Shown in pieces: positions 1 to 8,236 of a stretch of DNA of 64,000 nucleotides. The notes beneath the pieces are model-generated. The model was not told the origin of the DNA, searched no databases, and saw only the letters and a program-made list of their open reading frames with translations. Numbering within the stretch: position 1 is the stretch's first letter; each line of letters begins with the position of its first letter. Origin of the DNA: Roseomonas sp. (lineage in GTDB: Bacteria; Pseudomonadota; Alphaproteobacteria; Acetobacterales; Acetobacteraceae); contig JADCFN010000012.1 in the NCBI GenBank assembly GCA_020249505.1, forward strand, positions 1-64,000, in the 5' to 3' direction. A program made the translations under genes and the position numbers.

Positions 1-98
1 AGGCCGCGAATAACGCGCAGCGGATGGTCAGGACGCACCCGCTTTTCAAGATCAACATAGCTGAACAAGGAACCAGCCACCGCGTCATTGCCACGCAT
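1..98 (-). CDS. IS5-like transposase, N-terminal fragment (runs off the left edge)
   Basis: The minus strand from ATG at 98 reads MRGNDAVAGSLFSYVDLE and continues KRVRPDHPLRVIRGL to the window edge without a stop. The GSLFSYVDLE...RVR.DHPLR pattern is typical of the first 30 residues of IS5/IS1182-type transposases, which cut and paste the element through a DDE catalytic core. That core is not in view. An upstream in-frame GTG exists, but ATG at 98 matches the usual family start. Only 32 codons are visible, so whether the gene is intact is unknown. Confidence 0.65.
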   Translation of the reverse strand, partial: MRGNDAVAGSLFSYVDLEKRVRPDHPLRVIRG

Positions 99-169
99 CG
101 CAACCTCGACCAAATGCAACAACAGTGAATCATGAATACGGAAATCAGGCTACGAATTTCAGCAGCCGG
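1..169 (-). mobile_element. End of an IS5-like insertion sequence, cut by the window edge
   Basis: This stretch holds the start of a transposase gene on the minus strand and about 70 nt of non-coding DNA leading to the element's outer end. The reading frame resembles the N-terminus of IS5/IS1182-type DDE transposases. The outer border is inferred: the plus-strand tetranucleotide CTAG at 170-173 fits the YTAR target duplicated by IS5-group elements, so the element probably ends at about 169. The other end, the full transposase and the second target copy lie outside the window, so neither family nor intactness can be settled here. Confidence 0.65.
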
Positions 170-301
170 CTAGGCGACCGCATGCCAGAGTGGATGTGCC
201 GCTGGTACAGGCTGGCGCGGATCAGGCCTCGGGTTAATGCCCGCCACCCGCGCCAAAGCGGGCGAGGCCAAACACAGCACTACCGCCAGAATCAGCCGCA
301 T
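170..301 (-). CDS. Small predicted secreted protein (43 aa) ending at the IS border
   Basis: ATG at 301 opens a 43-residue frame. It begins with a clear signal peptide, MRLILAVVLCLASPALA, followed by a short Pro/His-rich mature part (RVAGINPRPDPRQPVPAAHP...). The start overlaps the end of the sirtuin gene by 10 nt, which suggests translational coupling in one operon. Its TAG stop lies inside the CTAG tetranucleotide at 170-173, the likely IS target. If CTAG is the duplicated target, the stop is native and the protein is complete. If not, the IS truncated a longer gene. No family is recognised. The coupling and signal peptide support a real gene, but 43 codons is short. Confidence 0.45.
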   Translation of the reverse strand: MRLILAVVLCLASPALARVAGINPRPDPRQPVPAAHPLWHAVA

Positions 302-999
302 GAAGCGAGCATGCGCTCCACGAATGCCGGCACGATCTGCGTTGCCGGGCCGTGATGCGCCTCATGGAACAGCGCCGTGCCTTCGGTTTCTTCAAGGTTC
401 AATTCCACGCAGCGCGCATGCCGCCGTACGGCCTGCACAAAACCCGCGGCGGGATAGACTTGGCCCGAAGTGCCGATGGAAACAAACATGCCACAATCAT
501 GCAAAGCCGTTTCGATGCGTTCCATCTCAAGCGGGATTTCGCCGAACCAAACCACATGTGGCCGCAGCCGCCCTGATGCACCACAAGCCGGGCAGGCAGC
601 ATGCGCGGTGATGTCATGCTCCCAAACACTTACGGCGCCACAGGCAAGGCAGCGCGCCTTCAGCAATTCGCCGTGCATGGCTATCACATTGCGCGATCCC
701 GCGCGCTGATGCAGGCCATCTATATTCTGCGTCACCAGTGTCACCGGCGCGCGCCAGGCGGCTTCCAACCGCGCCAGGGCGAAATGCGCTGCGTTCGGTT
801 GGATCGCCGGATCACGCAACTGTGCGCGCCGAGCGTTATAGAAGCCCTGCACCAATTCCGGATTGCGCGCGAAGGCTTGCGGGGTTGCCACATCTTCAAT
901 CCTGTGGCGCGCCCAAATGCCATCGGCGTCGCGAAAGGTAGCGAGGCCGGATTCGCGGGAAATTCCCGCGCCGGTCAGGATCACAATCGGTGGCGCCAT
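292..999 (-). CDS. cobB: Sirtuin NAD-dependent protein deacylase (CobB-like)
   Basis: This 235-residue protein is a SIR2-family enzyme that removes acyl groups from lysines using NAD+, giving nicotinamide and O-acyl-ADP-ribose in the cytoplasm. Visible motifs are GAGISRESGLATFRD (residues 10-24, NAD loop), TQNIDGLH (90-97), the catalytic His in HGE (His109), four zinc cysteines (117, 120, 136, 139) and GTSGQVYPAAGF near the end. YNAR at 54-57 is the Tyr-x-x-Arg pair of class III sirtuins, which favours succinyl/malonyl-lysine over acetyl-lysine. The start codon overlaps the stop of the upstream small gene as TAATG, so the two are probably co-translated. Confidence 0.93.
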   Translation of the reverse strand: MAPPIVILTGAGISRESGLATFRDADGIWARHRIEDVATPQAFARNPELVQGFYNARRAQLRDPAIQPNAAHFALARLEAAWRAPVTLVTQNIDGLHQRAGSRNVIAMHGELLKARCLACGAVSVWEHDITAHAACPACGASGRLRPHVVWFGEIPLEMERIETALHDCGMFVSIGTSGQVYPAAGFVQAVRRHARCVELNLEETEGTALFHEAHHGPATQIVPAFVERMLASCG

Positions 1000-1157
1000 T
1001 AGCTTGTGGGCGGCGATGGCGGCGTGCAGCTACGCGGCGGGCGCGGCAAGGGTTGGTCCGGGCGCGGTGGCGCAGGGTTTTCGCTTTGCTGGGGCGTGGA
1101 TATCACCGGCGCATCAAGGCAGGGACCAAGAGCGAGTAGGGCGAGCATGATCAGCAT
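999..1157 (-). CDS. Small proline-rich exported protein (52 aa), coupled to cobB
   Basis: An ATG at 1157 preceded by AAGGAGG at 7-nt spacing starts a 52-residue frame with a hydrophobic N-terminus (MLIMLALLALGPCLDAP), then a Pro/Ser-rich tail. A longer frame from GTG at 1184 is possible but lacks a good ribosome-binding site. The Cys at position 13 follows GP, so this is a poor lipobox and lipoprotein status is doubtful. The TAA stop overlaps the cobB ATG (TAATG), the main argument that it is translated. It is the first gene of the apparent minus-strand unit with cobB and the 43-aa protein. No family is recognised. Confidence 0.5.
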   Translation of the reverse strand: MLIMLALLALGPCLDAPVISTPQQSENPAPPRPDQPLPRPPRSCTPPSPPTS

Positions 1158-1269
1158 GGCAGCCTCCTTCGCGTAGCTCAGCACAAAGAATGGCCCTTTC
1201 GCAATGCAGGGCTTGCGGTGCGGCGCGGCGTCGGGGAGTGTACTGGTAGAAGCAATAGGGAAACAGCGC

Positions 1270-2493
1270 GTGGCCGGACCGGATCAAGGCAGTATCGAGT
1301 CGCGCTATTCCTGGATTGTCGCCATGACGGCGGTGACCATGCTCTCGCTTGCCGCCGGCGGCCCGATCACCGTGGTTGTCGGCCTGGTACAAATCGCCGA
1401 GGATTTCGGCAGCGGGCGTTCCCTGCCATCGCTCGCCAATTCGCTGGCCTATTTCGGCACTGCCATTGGCGGCATGGTCTGCGGCGTGATGGTGGCGCGC
1501 TTCGGCCAAAGGCTGGTCGCGATGATTGGCGGCATCGCTGTGGCGCTTGGTTTGATGCTCGCTTCTTTTGGTGAAAGCTGGGCGCTGCTGGTCGGGCTTG
1601 GGCTGGGTGTTGGCCTTTTTGGCAATGGTGCCTTGTTCCCGCCAATGCTCGCTTATGTCTCGCTTTGGTTCGACCGGCGGCGCGGCACAGCACTCGCGCT
1701 GGTCGCTTCCGGCCAATATGTTGCTGGGTTTCTGTGGCCGCCGATTTTTGAGCGTGCCATCGCTACTTTCGGCTGGCAGCGCACCATGTTCGGCTATGGG
1801 ATACTGGTCGCGGCCATTGCGGTGCCCTTAGCCGCTTTGGTGCTGCGCGCACCGCCAGCCCAACCCACTACCGGGAATTTCGCTGAGAAGATGCAACCAG
1901 GCGGGCGCGTGCTCGGCATGAATGGCAATCTGGCCTTTTTCCTGCTCGCATTCTGTTCCTTCTTGTGCTGCATCCCCATGGCCATGCCGGCAGCGCATCT
2001 CGTCGCGTTTTGTGGTGATCTTGGCATTACCGCGTCCCGCGGTGCGCTCATGCTTTCCGTGCTCACCTTCGCCGCCTTCATGGCGCGGCAATTCTGGGGC
2101 TGGCTTTCGGATAAGATCGGTGGGCTATGGACGATTGTCTTTGGATCGCTCGCGCAAATCCTGGGCATGCTCGGTTTTCTGGCGACACAGGATGAGGCGG
2201 GGCTGTTCTTCGTCGCCGCCGCTTACGGGCTTGGCTTCAGCGGCATCATCCCTGCCTATGTGCTGACACTCCGCGCGCTATTCCCGGCGGCCGAGGCGCA
2301 TTGGCGTGTGCCGACGCTGTTATTCCTGAGCCTTTCCGGCATGGCGGCCGGCGCTTGGCTTGCGGGGTATATTTATGACTGGCTCGGCTTCTACGCTGCT
2401 GCCTGGTGGGCCGGCATTGGCTTTAATCTGGTGCAATTCGCCCTGATTGTCTTTTTGCTATTGCGCTGGCGGCAAGGTTTGACCACGGCCTGA
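1270..2493 (+). CDS. MFS transporter (oxalate/formate-antiporter-like)
   Basis: A membrane carrier of about 407 residues with around 12 hydrophobic segments, belonging to the major facilitator superfamily. The first segment carries AAGGPITVVVGL. After it come GGMVCGVMVARFGQR, a family loop A-like motif, and, in the second half, WGWLSDKIGG, the repeated loop motif. The start chosen is GTG 1270, because AGGGA lies 8 nt upstream. A longer frame from ATG 1204 has no ribosome-binding site and would add a non-hydrophobic tail. It is divergent from the cobB unit across a roughly 110-nt promoter region, and 72 nt separate it from the TRAP binding protein. Substrate unknown; a small organic anion is a reasonable guess. 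Confidence 0.85.
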   Translation: MAGPDQGSIESRYSWIVAMTAVTMLSLAAGGPITVVVGLVQIAEDFGSGRSLPSLANSLAYFGTAIGGMVCGVMVARFGQRLVAMIGGIAVALGLMLASFGESWALLVGLGLGVGLFGNGALFPPMLAYVSLWFDRRRGTALALVASGQYVAGFLWPPIFERAIATFGWQRTMFGYGILVAAIAVPLAALVLRAPPAQPTTGNFAEKMQPGGRVLGMNGNLAFFLLAFCSFLCCIPMAMPAAHLVAFCGDLGITASRGALMLSVLTFAAFMARQFWGWLSDKIGGLWTIVFGSLAQILGMLGFLATQDEAGLFFVAAAYGLGFSGIIPAYVLTLRALFPAAEAHWRVPTLLFLSLSGMAAGAWLAGYIYDWLGFYAAAWWAGIGFNLVQFALIVFLLLRWRQGLTTA

Positions 2494-2565
2494 TGGCGCT
2501 TGGTTTACGCCGCCAACGCCCGCGTCTAGCATCCAGGAAGCTTTGATATCCAACGGGAGGATTCC

Positions 2566-3579
2566 ATGCTGAAACGCAAACACCTGGTCGCCGCCGTAGC
2601 TGCTTTTGGCTTGGCATTACCGGGCATCGCCGCGGCGCAGGCGCCGCAATTCTTTCGCATCGGCACGGGCAGTGCCGGCGGTACCTATTATCCGGTGGGC
2701 GGCATTATCGCGAATGCCATTTCCTGCCCGCCCGGCGCGCCTTGTGGCCAGGCCGGCGGTACGGCCGGTGTGCCCGGCATGGTCGCGGTGGCGCAGGCCA
2801 CACAGGGCTCCGTGCAGAATGTCGCCATGGTGCAGGCAGGCAATGCAGAAGCAGGTTTCACGCAATCCGATGTTTCCCATTGGGCCTTTACCGCCACCGG
2901 CTTGTTTGAAGGCCGGCCCAAGACGGATCGGATTCGTTTTGTCGGGCATCTGTTCCCGGAACATATCCATGCCGCTGTCCGCCGTGACAGCGCCATCCGC
3001 AATTTTGAGGATCTGCGCGGCAAGCGCATCGCGATCGGCCTGCAGGCTTCCGGCGCGCGCATCGGGTCAGAGCTGATCCTTTCCGCCTTTGGTCTGAATG
3101 CCGGGCGCGAATATACGGCGGAATATTTGAACCAGGCGCAGGGTACAGAACGCATGCAGGATCGCGGTCTTGATGCGACCATTACAGTGGTGGGCTATCC
3201 GGCAGCGGCCTTCACAGAATTTTGTAGCCGCAGCGGCTGCCGCTTCCTGCCCATTCCGCCCGCACAAGCAGCGCGCGTGATTGAACGTGCCCCCTTCTAT
3301 GGCCAGGGTGTCATTCCCCGCAGCGCCTATGAAGGGTTGGAAGCTGATGTACCGACGCTGACCGTGGGTGCCGTGCTCGTGGTACGTGACAGCCTGCCGG
3401 ATGAGCTTGTCTATAACGTCACGCGCTCTTTGTGGTCTGATGTGACGCGCGGCCTGCTTGACCGTGGCCATGCCAAGGGCAAGGAGATCGTGAAGGAAAA
3501 CGCACTGCAAGGCCGTGGCGTTGTGCCCTTCCATCCGGGTGCTGAGCGTTTCTACCGCGAAGCCGGCATTCTGCGTTGA
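2566..3579 (+). CDS. TAXI-type TRAP transporter solute-binding protein
   Basis: A periplasmic ligand-binding protein of 337 residues that hands its substrate to the neighbouring TRAP permease. The signal peptide is residues 1-24 (ending GIAAA, cut before Gln25). The mature protein opens with the TAXI signature FRIGTGSAGGTYYPVGG and continues with TQSDVSHWA and LRGKRIAIGLQASGARIGSE, as in this family. A strong ribosome-binding site (GGGAGG) precedes ATG 2566. Four cysteines in the mature part may form disulfides. The permease starts 17 nt after the stop, so the two are one operon. TAXI systems commonly take glutamate, 2-oxoglutarate or other organic acids, but the ligand cannot be read from sequence. 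Confidence 0.92.
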   Translation: MLKRKHLVAAVAAFGLALPGIAAAQAPQFFRIGTGSAGGTYYPVGGIIANAISCPPGAPCGQAGGTAGVPGMVAVAQATQGSVQNVAMVQAGNAEAGFTQSDVSHWAFTATGLFEGRPKTDRIRFVGHLFPEHIHAAVRRDSAIRNFEDLRGKRIAIGLQASGARIGSELILSAFGLNAGREYTAEYLNQAQGTERMQDRGLDATITVVGYPAAAFTEFCSRSGCRFLPIPPAQAARVIERAPFYGQGVIPRSAYEGLEADVPTLTVGAVLVVRDSLPDELVYNVTRSLWSDVTRGLLDRGHAKGKEIVKENALQGRGVVPFHPGAERFYREAGILR

Positions 3580-3596
3580 ATAAAGGGTAATTGGCC

Positions 3597-5633
3597 GTGA
3601 CCGCGAAGAATGAAGGCGGCGCGGCCGCCCAAACCAAGCTCGACCTTGATGCCGCGGCCGAGCTTGAAAAGAAATATGACAGCGAAATGCAGTTCCGGAA
3701 CCTGTCGGGCTTCGCCGCGCGGCTGGTGCCGGCGCTGCTCGTGGCACTATCGTTTTTTCACTACTACACCGCTGGTTTCGGCATCCTGACCGAGCATTGG
3801 CACAAGGCAATCCATGTCGCTGCCGTGCTTGGCCTGATTTTCCTGATGTTCCCAACCAAGCGCAATTTTGGCCCGCTGGTCGGCGGTATTCCGCTTTATG
3901 ATTGGGCTTTCGCGCTGCTGGTTGCCGCTGCCTGTCTTTACTTGCCGATCATTTTCGATGAGCTCACCTTCCGTATCGGCATGCCCAATACTGCCGATAT
4001 GGTGATGGGCACGATCATGGTGGTGCTGCTGCTGGAAGCGACACGCCGCGCCATGGGTTGGGTGCTGCCGGCCATCGTAATTGTGTTCATTATCTACGGC
4101 CTCTACGGCAATCACCTGACCGGCGTGCTGGCGCATCCGGGCGCAAGCTGGGAAGGCTTCATCAGCCATGTCTATCTGACGCAGGAGGGCATTTTCGGCA
4201 TTCCTGTGAAAGTGGTCGCCACCTTCGTTTTTCACTTCGTGCTGTTTGGTGTGCTGGCGACGCGCATGGGCCTGGGCCAATTCTTCATTGATCTGGCGTC
4301 AATTGTGGCGGGGCGTTACCCGGGCGGGCCGGCCAAGGTCGCCGTGGTGTCCTCCGCCATGTTTGGCACCATCAGCGGTTCTTCCATTGCGAATACTGTC
4401 ACCACGGGATCGCTCACCATCCCTGCCATGAAGCGCATTGGCTATAAACCGCATTTTGCCGGGGCGGTGGAAGCGGCGGCAAGTGCGGGCGGGCAGATCA
4501 CGCCCCCCATCATGGGGGCTGCGGCCTTTGTGATGATTGAATTCCTCAATATCCCTCTGACGACTTTGCTGATCGCCGCGGCGATTCCAGCCTTCATGCA
4601 TTTCTGGGGCGTCTTTGTGCAGGTGCATTTCGAGGCCAAGCGGCTTGGCCTGCGCGGTATGCCGGAATCGGAAATTCCGAAGCTTTGGCCTACCATCAAG
4701 CATGGCTGGCCCACCGTTATTCCGCTTGTTCTGCTGGTGGGCGTCATTATCGAAGGCTTCACGCCCTATCTCGCGGCCTTCACCGGCATCACCGCCTGCA
4801 TTGTGGTGGGTTTCCTCAATCCGCGCCAGCGCCTGACGCTGCGCGATTTGTGGGATGCGTTTGATATCGGGTCGCGCTACGCGCTGGCCGTCGGCGCTGC
4901 TGCGGCGGCGGTTGGGATTGTGGTGGGTGTTGTGACACTCACCGGGGCGGGCTTTCGCATTTCCTTTATGGTAACGCAGGCAGCCGCGCAAACGGCAGAA
5001 TTCTTCAGGCCGATTGTTGAAATACTGCCTGCCGGCATGGCTTCCATGCAAGGCCTGACACTGTTCCTGACGCTGGTATTTGTAGCGTTGGTCTGCATCG
5101 CCATGGGCTGCGGCATTCCAACAACAGCGTTATACATTGTGCTTGCCGCGATTGCGGCGCCTGCGGTGCAGCAGCTTGGTGTGCCGCCACTCGCGGCGCA
5201 TCTTTTCATTTTATACTACGGGATTCTCGCTGACCTGACGCCACCTGTCTGTGTTGCGGCCTATGCAGCCGCCGGAATTGCAGGTTCAAACCCCTTCCGC
5301 ACCGGCATCACCGCGTTTCGGTTGGGGCTTGCCAAGGCAACCGTACCCTTTGTTTTCGCCTATTCGCCGGCCATGCTGATTATGGTGGATGGTTTCACCT
5401 GGGGCGATTTCCTCTTCACCACCATCAGCTGCGCCATTGGTGTTTTGGTGCTGGGCATTGGGATGACAGGCTATGCCTTTACTCATATGGGGCTTGGCGC
5501 CCAGGCAATCCTGGTGATTTCAGCGCTTTTGATGATTTCACCAAATATTCCCATGACCCTGACCGGGGCAGTGCTGGCCCTACCGGTATTCTTCCTGAAT
5601 TGGCGCCATTCACTGCGTAATGCGCCAAGCTGA
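3597..5633 (+). CDS. TRAP transporter fused permease (4TM + 12TM)
   Basis: This 678-residue inner-membrane protein carries the small (DctQ-like) and large (DctM-like) TRAP permease parts in one chain, as usual for TAXI-type systems. About 16 or more hydrophobic segments are visible. GTISGSSIANTVTTG, AAASAGGQITPPIMGAAAF and MGCGIPTTALYIVLAAI are hallmark DctM stretches. Uptake is driven by an ion gradient, not ATP. GTG 3597 is taken as the start because GGG lies 9 nt upstream; TTG 3591 is too close to it. The C-terminus meets the convergent metallo-hydrolase gene after only 3 nt. With the binding protein it forms a complete transporter. Confidence 0.93.
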   Translation: MTAKNEGGAAAQTKLDLDAAAELEKKYDSEMQFRNLSGFAARLVPALLVALSFFHYYTAGFGILTEHWHKAIHVAAVLGLIFLMFPTKRNFGPLVGGIPLYDWAFALLVAAACLYLPIIFDELTFRIGMPNTADMVMGTIMVVLLLEATRRAMGWVLPAIVIVFIIYGLYGNHLTGVLAHPGASWEGFISHVYLTQEGIFGIPVKVVATFVFHFVLFGVLATRMGLGQFFIDLASIVAGRYPGGPAKVAVVSSAMFGTISGSSIANTVTTGSLTIPAMKRIGYKPHFAGAVEAAASAGGQITPPIMGAAAFVMIEFLNIPLTTLLIAAAIPAFMHFWGVFVQVHFEAKRLGLRGMPESEIPKLWPTIKHGWPTVIPLVLLVGVIIEGFTPYLAAFTGITACIVVGFLNPRQRLTLRDLWDAFDIGSRYALAVGAAAAAVGIVVGVVTLTGAGFRISFMVTQAAAQTAEFFRPIVEILPAGMASMQGLTLFLTLVFVALVCIAMGCGIPTTALYIVLAAIAAPAVQQLGVPPLAAHLFILYYGILADLTPPVCVAAYAAAGIAGSNPFRTGITAFRLGLAKATVPFVFAYSPAMLIMVDGFTWGDFLFTTISCAIGVLVLGIGMTGYAFTHMGLGAQAILVISALLMISPNIPMTLTGAVLALPVFFLNWRHSLRNAPS

Positions 5634-5636
5634 GTT

Positions 5637-7229
5637 TTACCTTTCTTCCAACACCGCGCGCAGCTTGTGCATCAGGGCTTCGCGCGCCGCGTCATCCCGC
5701 GCGTTTTCCGTGGCACTTTCAATCGCGAGCATGAGCGCCGCACGTTGATTATGCCAATCGGGCCCTACGCTCCGCACCGGATCGGCGCGGCGCCCTTTGG
5801 CATCCTGGCGCTTCGGGCGCGCGCCTTTGGGCAGCGACCAACCTTCATCCAGCACCGGCATGATTACCTGATCCGCCGCAGTGATGCCGCCTTCGGTCAG
5901 GCGCTTGGCAAGCGCTTCCATTGCCGGCGCTTCGCCATGCACCAGAAAGACGCCTCCCAAAACCTTGCCGCGCGCCGTAAGCCAGCGCACCAATTCACTT
6001 GCATCGGCATGACCAGAAAAATCACGGATTTCGGTGATATGCGCCTCCACGCGAATGGTTTCACCCTGAATGCGTACCTCCGGCTTGCCTTCCTGCAATA
6101 GTCGGCCGAGCGTGCCTTCCGCCTGATACCCAGTCAGCATAACCGTCGCGGCAGGGCTCCAGAGCCAGCGCTTCAAATGATGCCGAATGCGTCCGGCATC
6201 GCACATGCCAGAACCGGCGATGATGATATGAAACCCCTCGGCTTCCGCGATGCGGCGGCTTGCCTCCCCACTTTCCGTTGGGCGGATCAGGTGGGAACGC
6301 AAGGCGCGGCTGATAGAAGAACCATTTTCAAGCGTTGCCGCATGTTCCAAAAATACTTCCGTTGCACGGATCGCAAGTGGGCTATCCATGAAAATCGGCA
6401 CTTCAGGAATGGTGCCAGCTTGCATCAAGGTCACCAGATCCCAGCAGATTTCCTGGGTGCGTTCCACGGCAAAGGCGGGGATCAGCAGTACGCCTTCTGG
6501 CTTCGCCGCTTCCTGCACAATGGCTGCAAGCTTTGCGCGCCGTTCCACATGATCAACGCAAGGCTTATCCTCATCACCATAGGTGCTTTCGATGAACACA
6601 TGATCCAGCGCTGCTGGTGCTTCGCTTTCATGATGAAACACCGAACAATCAGGGCCCAAATCACCTGAGACCAATACGCGCACCGGCGCATCCTTGCCAT
6701 CAGCGCATTCGATTTCAATGGAAGCCGAACCCAGCATATGCCCAGCATTCCACCAGCGCGCCCGCACCCCGGGCACGGGTTCCACCCAGCGCCCGAAGGG
6801 CACCGCGCGAAAGGCTGAAAGCACCGCGGCCGCATCCGCAACGGTGTAAATCGGGTGTACCGGTGCGCGCCCGCGATGGCGGTTGCGGCGATTGAGCTGC
6901 GAGACCTCCATTTCCTGCACATGGCCGGAATCCGGCAGCATGACAGCGCACAGATCCGCCGTAGCGGCCGTAGCGTGGATCACGCCGCGAAAGCCGGCCG
7001 CCTTCAGCTTGGGCAACAATCCAGAATGGTCGATATGCGCATGGGTCAATAGCACCGCGTCAATCTCGCGCGGGTTGAAGGGAAACTCCTCCCAATTCAG
7101 GGATTTCAGGGTTTTCGGCCCCTGAAACATGCCGCAATCGACCAGAAAGCGGCTCTGCCCGGTGTCGAAAACCAGGCAATAGCCGGTCACCGTGCGTGCC
7201 GCGCCGCAAACCCTGACTGATAAGGCCAT
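5637..7229 (-). CDS. Beta-CASP metallo-beta-lactamase-fold RNase-like hydrolase
   Basis: A cytoplasmic protein of 530 residues. The N-terminal metallo-beta-lactamase core has the zinc motif HAHIDHSG at residues 63-70. A beta-CASP domain follows, then a C-terminal RMMBL segment with SGHADASE near residue 405. This architecture is that of CPSF/YSH1-like exo/endoribonucleases, so a role in RNA processing or decay is likely. The start is ATG 7229, preceded by GGGAGGAAAA; the longer frame to 7484 encodes a non-conserved tail. It is divergent from the FNR-type regulator across 190 nt. Linkage to an oxygen-responsive regulon is possible but unproven. Confidence 0.88.
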   Translation of the reverse strand: MALSVRVCGAARTVTGYCLVFDTGQSRFLVDCGMFQGPKTLKSLNWEEFPFNPREIDAVLLTHAHIDHSGLLPKLKAAGFRGVIHATAATADLCAVMLPDSGHVQEMEVSQLNRRNRHRGRAPVHPIYTVADAAAVLSAFRAVPFGRWVEPVPGVRARWWNAGHMLGSASIEIECADGKDAPVRVLVSGDLGPDCSVFHHESEAPAALDHVFIESTYGDEDKPCVDHVERRAKLAAIVQEAAKPEGVLLIPAFAVERTQEICWDLVTLMQAGTIPEVPIFMDSPLAIRATEVFLEHAATLENGSSISRALRSHLIRPTESGEASRRIAEAEGFHIIIAGSGMCDAGRIRHHLKRWLWSPAATVMLTGYQAEGTLGRLLQEGKPEVRIQGETIRVEAHITEIRDFSGHADASELVRWLTARGKVLGGVFLVHGEAPAMEALAKRLTEGGITAADQVIMPVLDEGWSLPKGARPKRQDAKGRRADPVRSVGPDWHNQRAALMLAIESATENARDDAAREALMHKLRAVLEER

Positions 7230-7325
7230 TTTTTCCTCCCCAGCATCCGCTCTGGGCTGTGCAAGAGCAAACCTTGTCCCTTGGCGGGGCTTTGTCCAGC
7301 ATTCCCGCACGGCTGCCGATTTGTA

Positions 7326-7339
7326 TTGATAAAAGACAA
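7326..7339. promoter_or_regulatory. Imperfect FNR/FixK-type box between RNase-like gene and fnr-like gene
   Basis: TTGAT-AAAA-GACAA matches the TTGAY-N4-RTCAA consensus with one mismatch (ACAA for TCAA). It lies in the divergent region upstream of the FNR-like regulator, 80 nt before its ATG. The spacing does not place it at -41.5 of an obvious -10, so autoregulation is only a possibility. Confidence 0.3.
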
Positions 7340-7419
7340 AAATAGGCAGAGAATGAAGGAAATGGACGGGGCCGCGCAAAGGTCCTCGCCATGAAGGCAA
7401 AGCGAGGAAGCAGGCAATC

Positions 7420-8172
7420 ATGAACCCGCTTGATGTCACGCGTTCGATGATGGATGGCCTTGGGGCCGAAGGCGATGTCTGCATGAAATGCGGATCACGC
7501 TCCCTTGGGCTTTGCGCGCCGCTGGACGCCGCCGCGCTGGATGATGTGGCCGCCGATAGCGAAAGGGTGGCGCTGGAAGCGCGCGCGCCGATTTTCCATC
7601 AGGGTGATGACGCACGCTATATTTATACGCTTACTGAAGGTATGGCGCGCTTGATGCGCGTGCTGCCGGATGGCCGACAAGCCGCGATAGGCTTTCGCTT
7701 TGCCGGCGATATTCTGGGTTTTACGCCTTCGGAAGAACATGCCTTCGGCGCGGAAATGCTGACCGATGGCAGGGTGTGCCGCATGGAACGGCGCAAGCTT
7801 GAACAATTATTCCGCCGCTACCCGTTGCTGGAACGCCGCTTTCTTGATCTTTGTGCGCGGGAATTGGCGCAAAGCCAAGAACACATCATGGCGCTGGGCC
7901 GCTTCACGGCGGAAGAACGCGTCGCCGCCTTTCTGCTTTCGCTGGTGGAAGCGCAGCGTCGGCGTGGCCATAAGGGACCGGTCTTTGACCTGCCCGCGAC
8001 CCGCGCCGATATCGGCGAATTCCTGGGCCTGACGCTGGAAACCGTGAGCCGCGCCATTTCTGGCTTTAGGCGGCGCGACCTGATCCGGCTGCATGGGCAG
8101 GGCGGCATTGAAATCCTGAATGAAGACGCGCTGACCGCCCTTGGCACCGGCGAGGGGCAGGACGCGGCCTGA
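7420..8172 (+). CDS. FNR-type Crp/Fnr family oxygen-responsive transcription regulator
   Basis: A cytoplasmic 250-residue regulator with an N-terminal cyclic-nucleotide-binding-like domain and a C-terminal helix-turn-helix. Cysteines 21, 24, 32 and 120 match the pattern of the four cysteines that hold the oxygen-labile 4Fe-4S cluster in FNR (20, 23, 29, 122 in E. coli). The recognition helix reads LTLETVSRAISGFRRR, with the E-x-x-S-R signature of proteins that read TTGAT/ATCAA boxes. It should therefore activate genes at low oxygen. Matching boxes lie upstream of the stress protein and the conserved gene at 11.7-12.3 kb. The start ATG 7420 keeps the cysteine cluster; no other start is better. 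Could be named FnrN or FixK-like. Confidence 0.9.
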   Translation: MNPLDVTRSMMDGLGAEGDVCMKCGSRSLGLCAPLDAAALDDVAADSERVALEARAPIFHQGDDARYIYTLTEGMARLMRVLPDGRQAAIGFRFAGDILGFTPSEEHAFGAEMLTDGRVCRMERRKLEQLFRRYPLLERRFLDLCARELAQSQEHIMALGRFTAEERVAAFLLSLVEAQRRRGHKGPVFDLPATRADIGEFLGLTLETVSRAISGFRRRDLIRLHGQGGIEILNEDALTALGTGEGQDAA

Positions 8173-8236
8173 ACCGCGCTGCATTCACGGCCGCGTAATG
8201 CTGCGATAGACTTCACGCAGCATAAGGAAGCAGCCC

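Noticed and set aside
5637-7484. Longer N-terminus of the beta-CASP protein (85 more residues)
   Set aside because: The extension crosses the promoter region, is not hydrolase-like, and a strong ribosome-binding site precedes ATG 7229.
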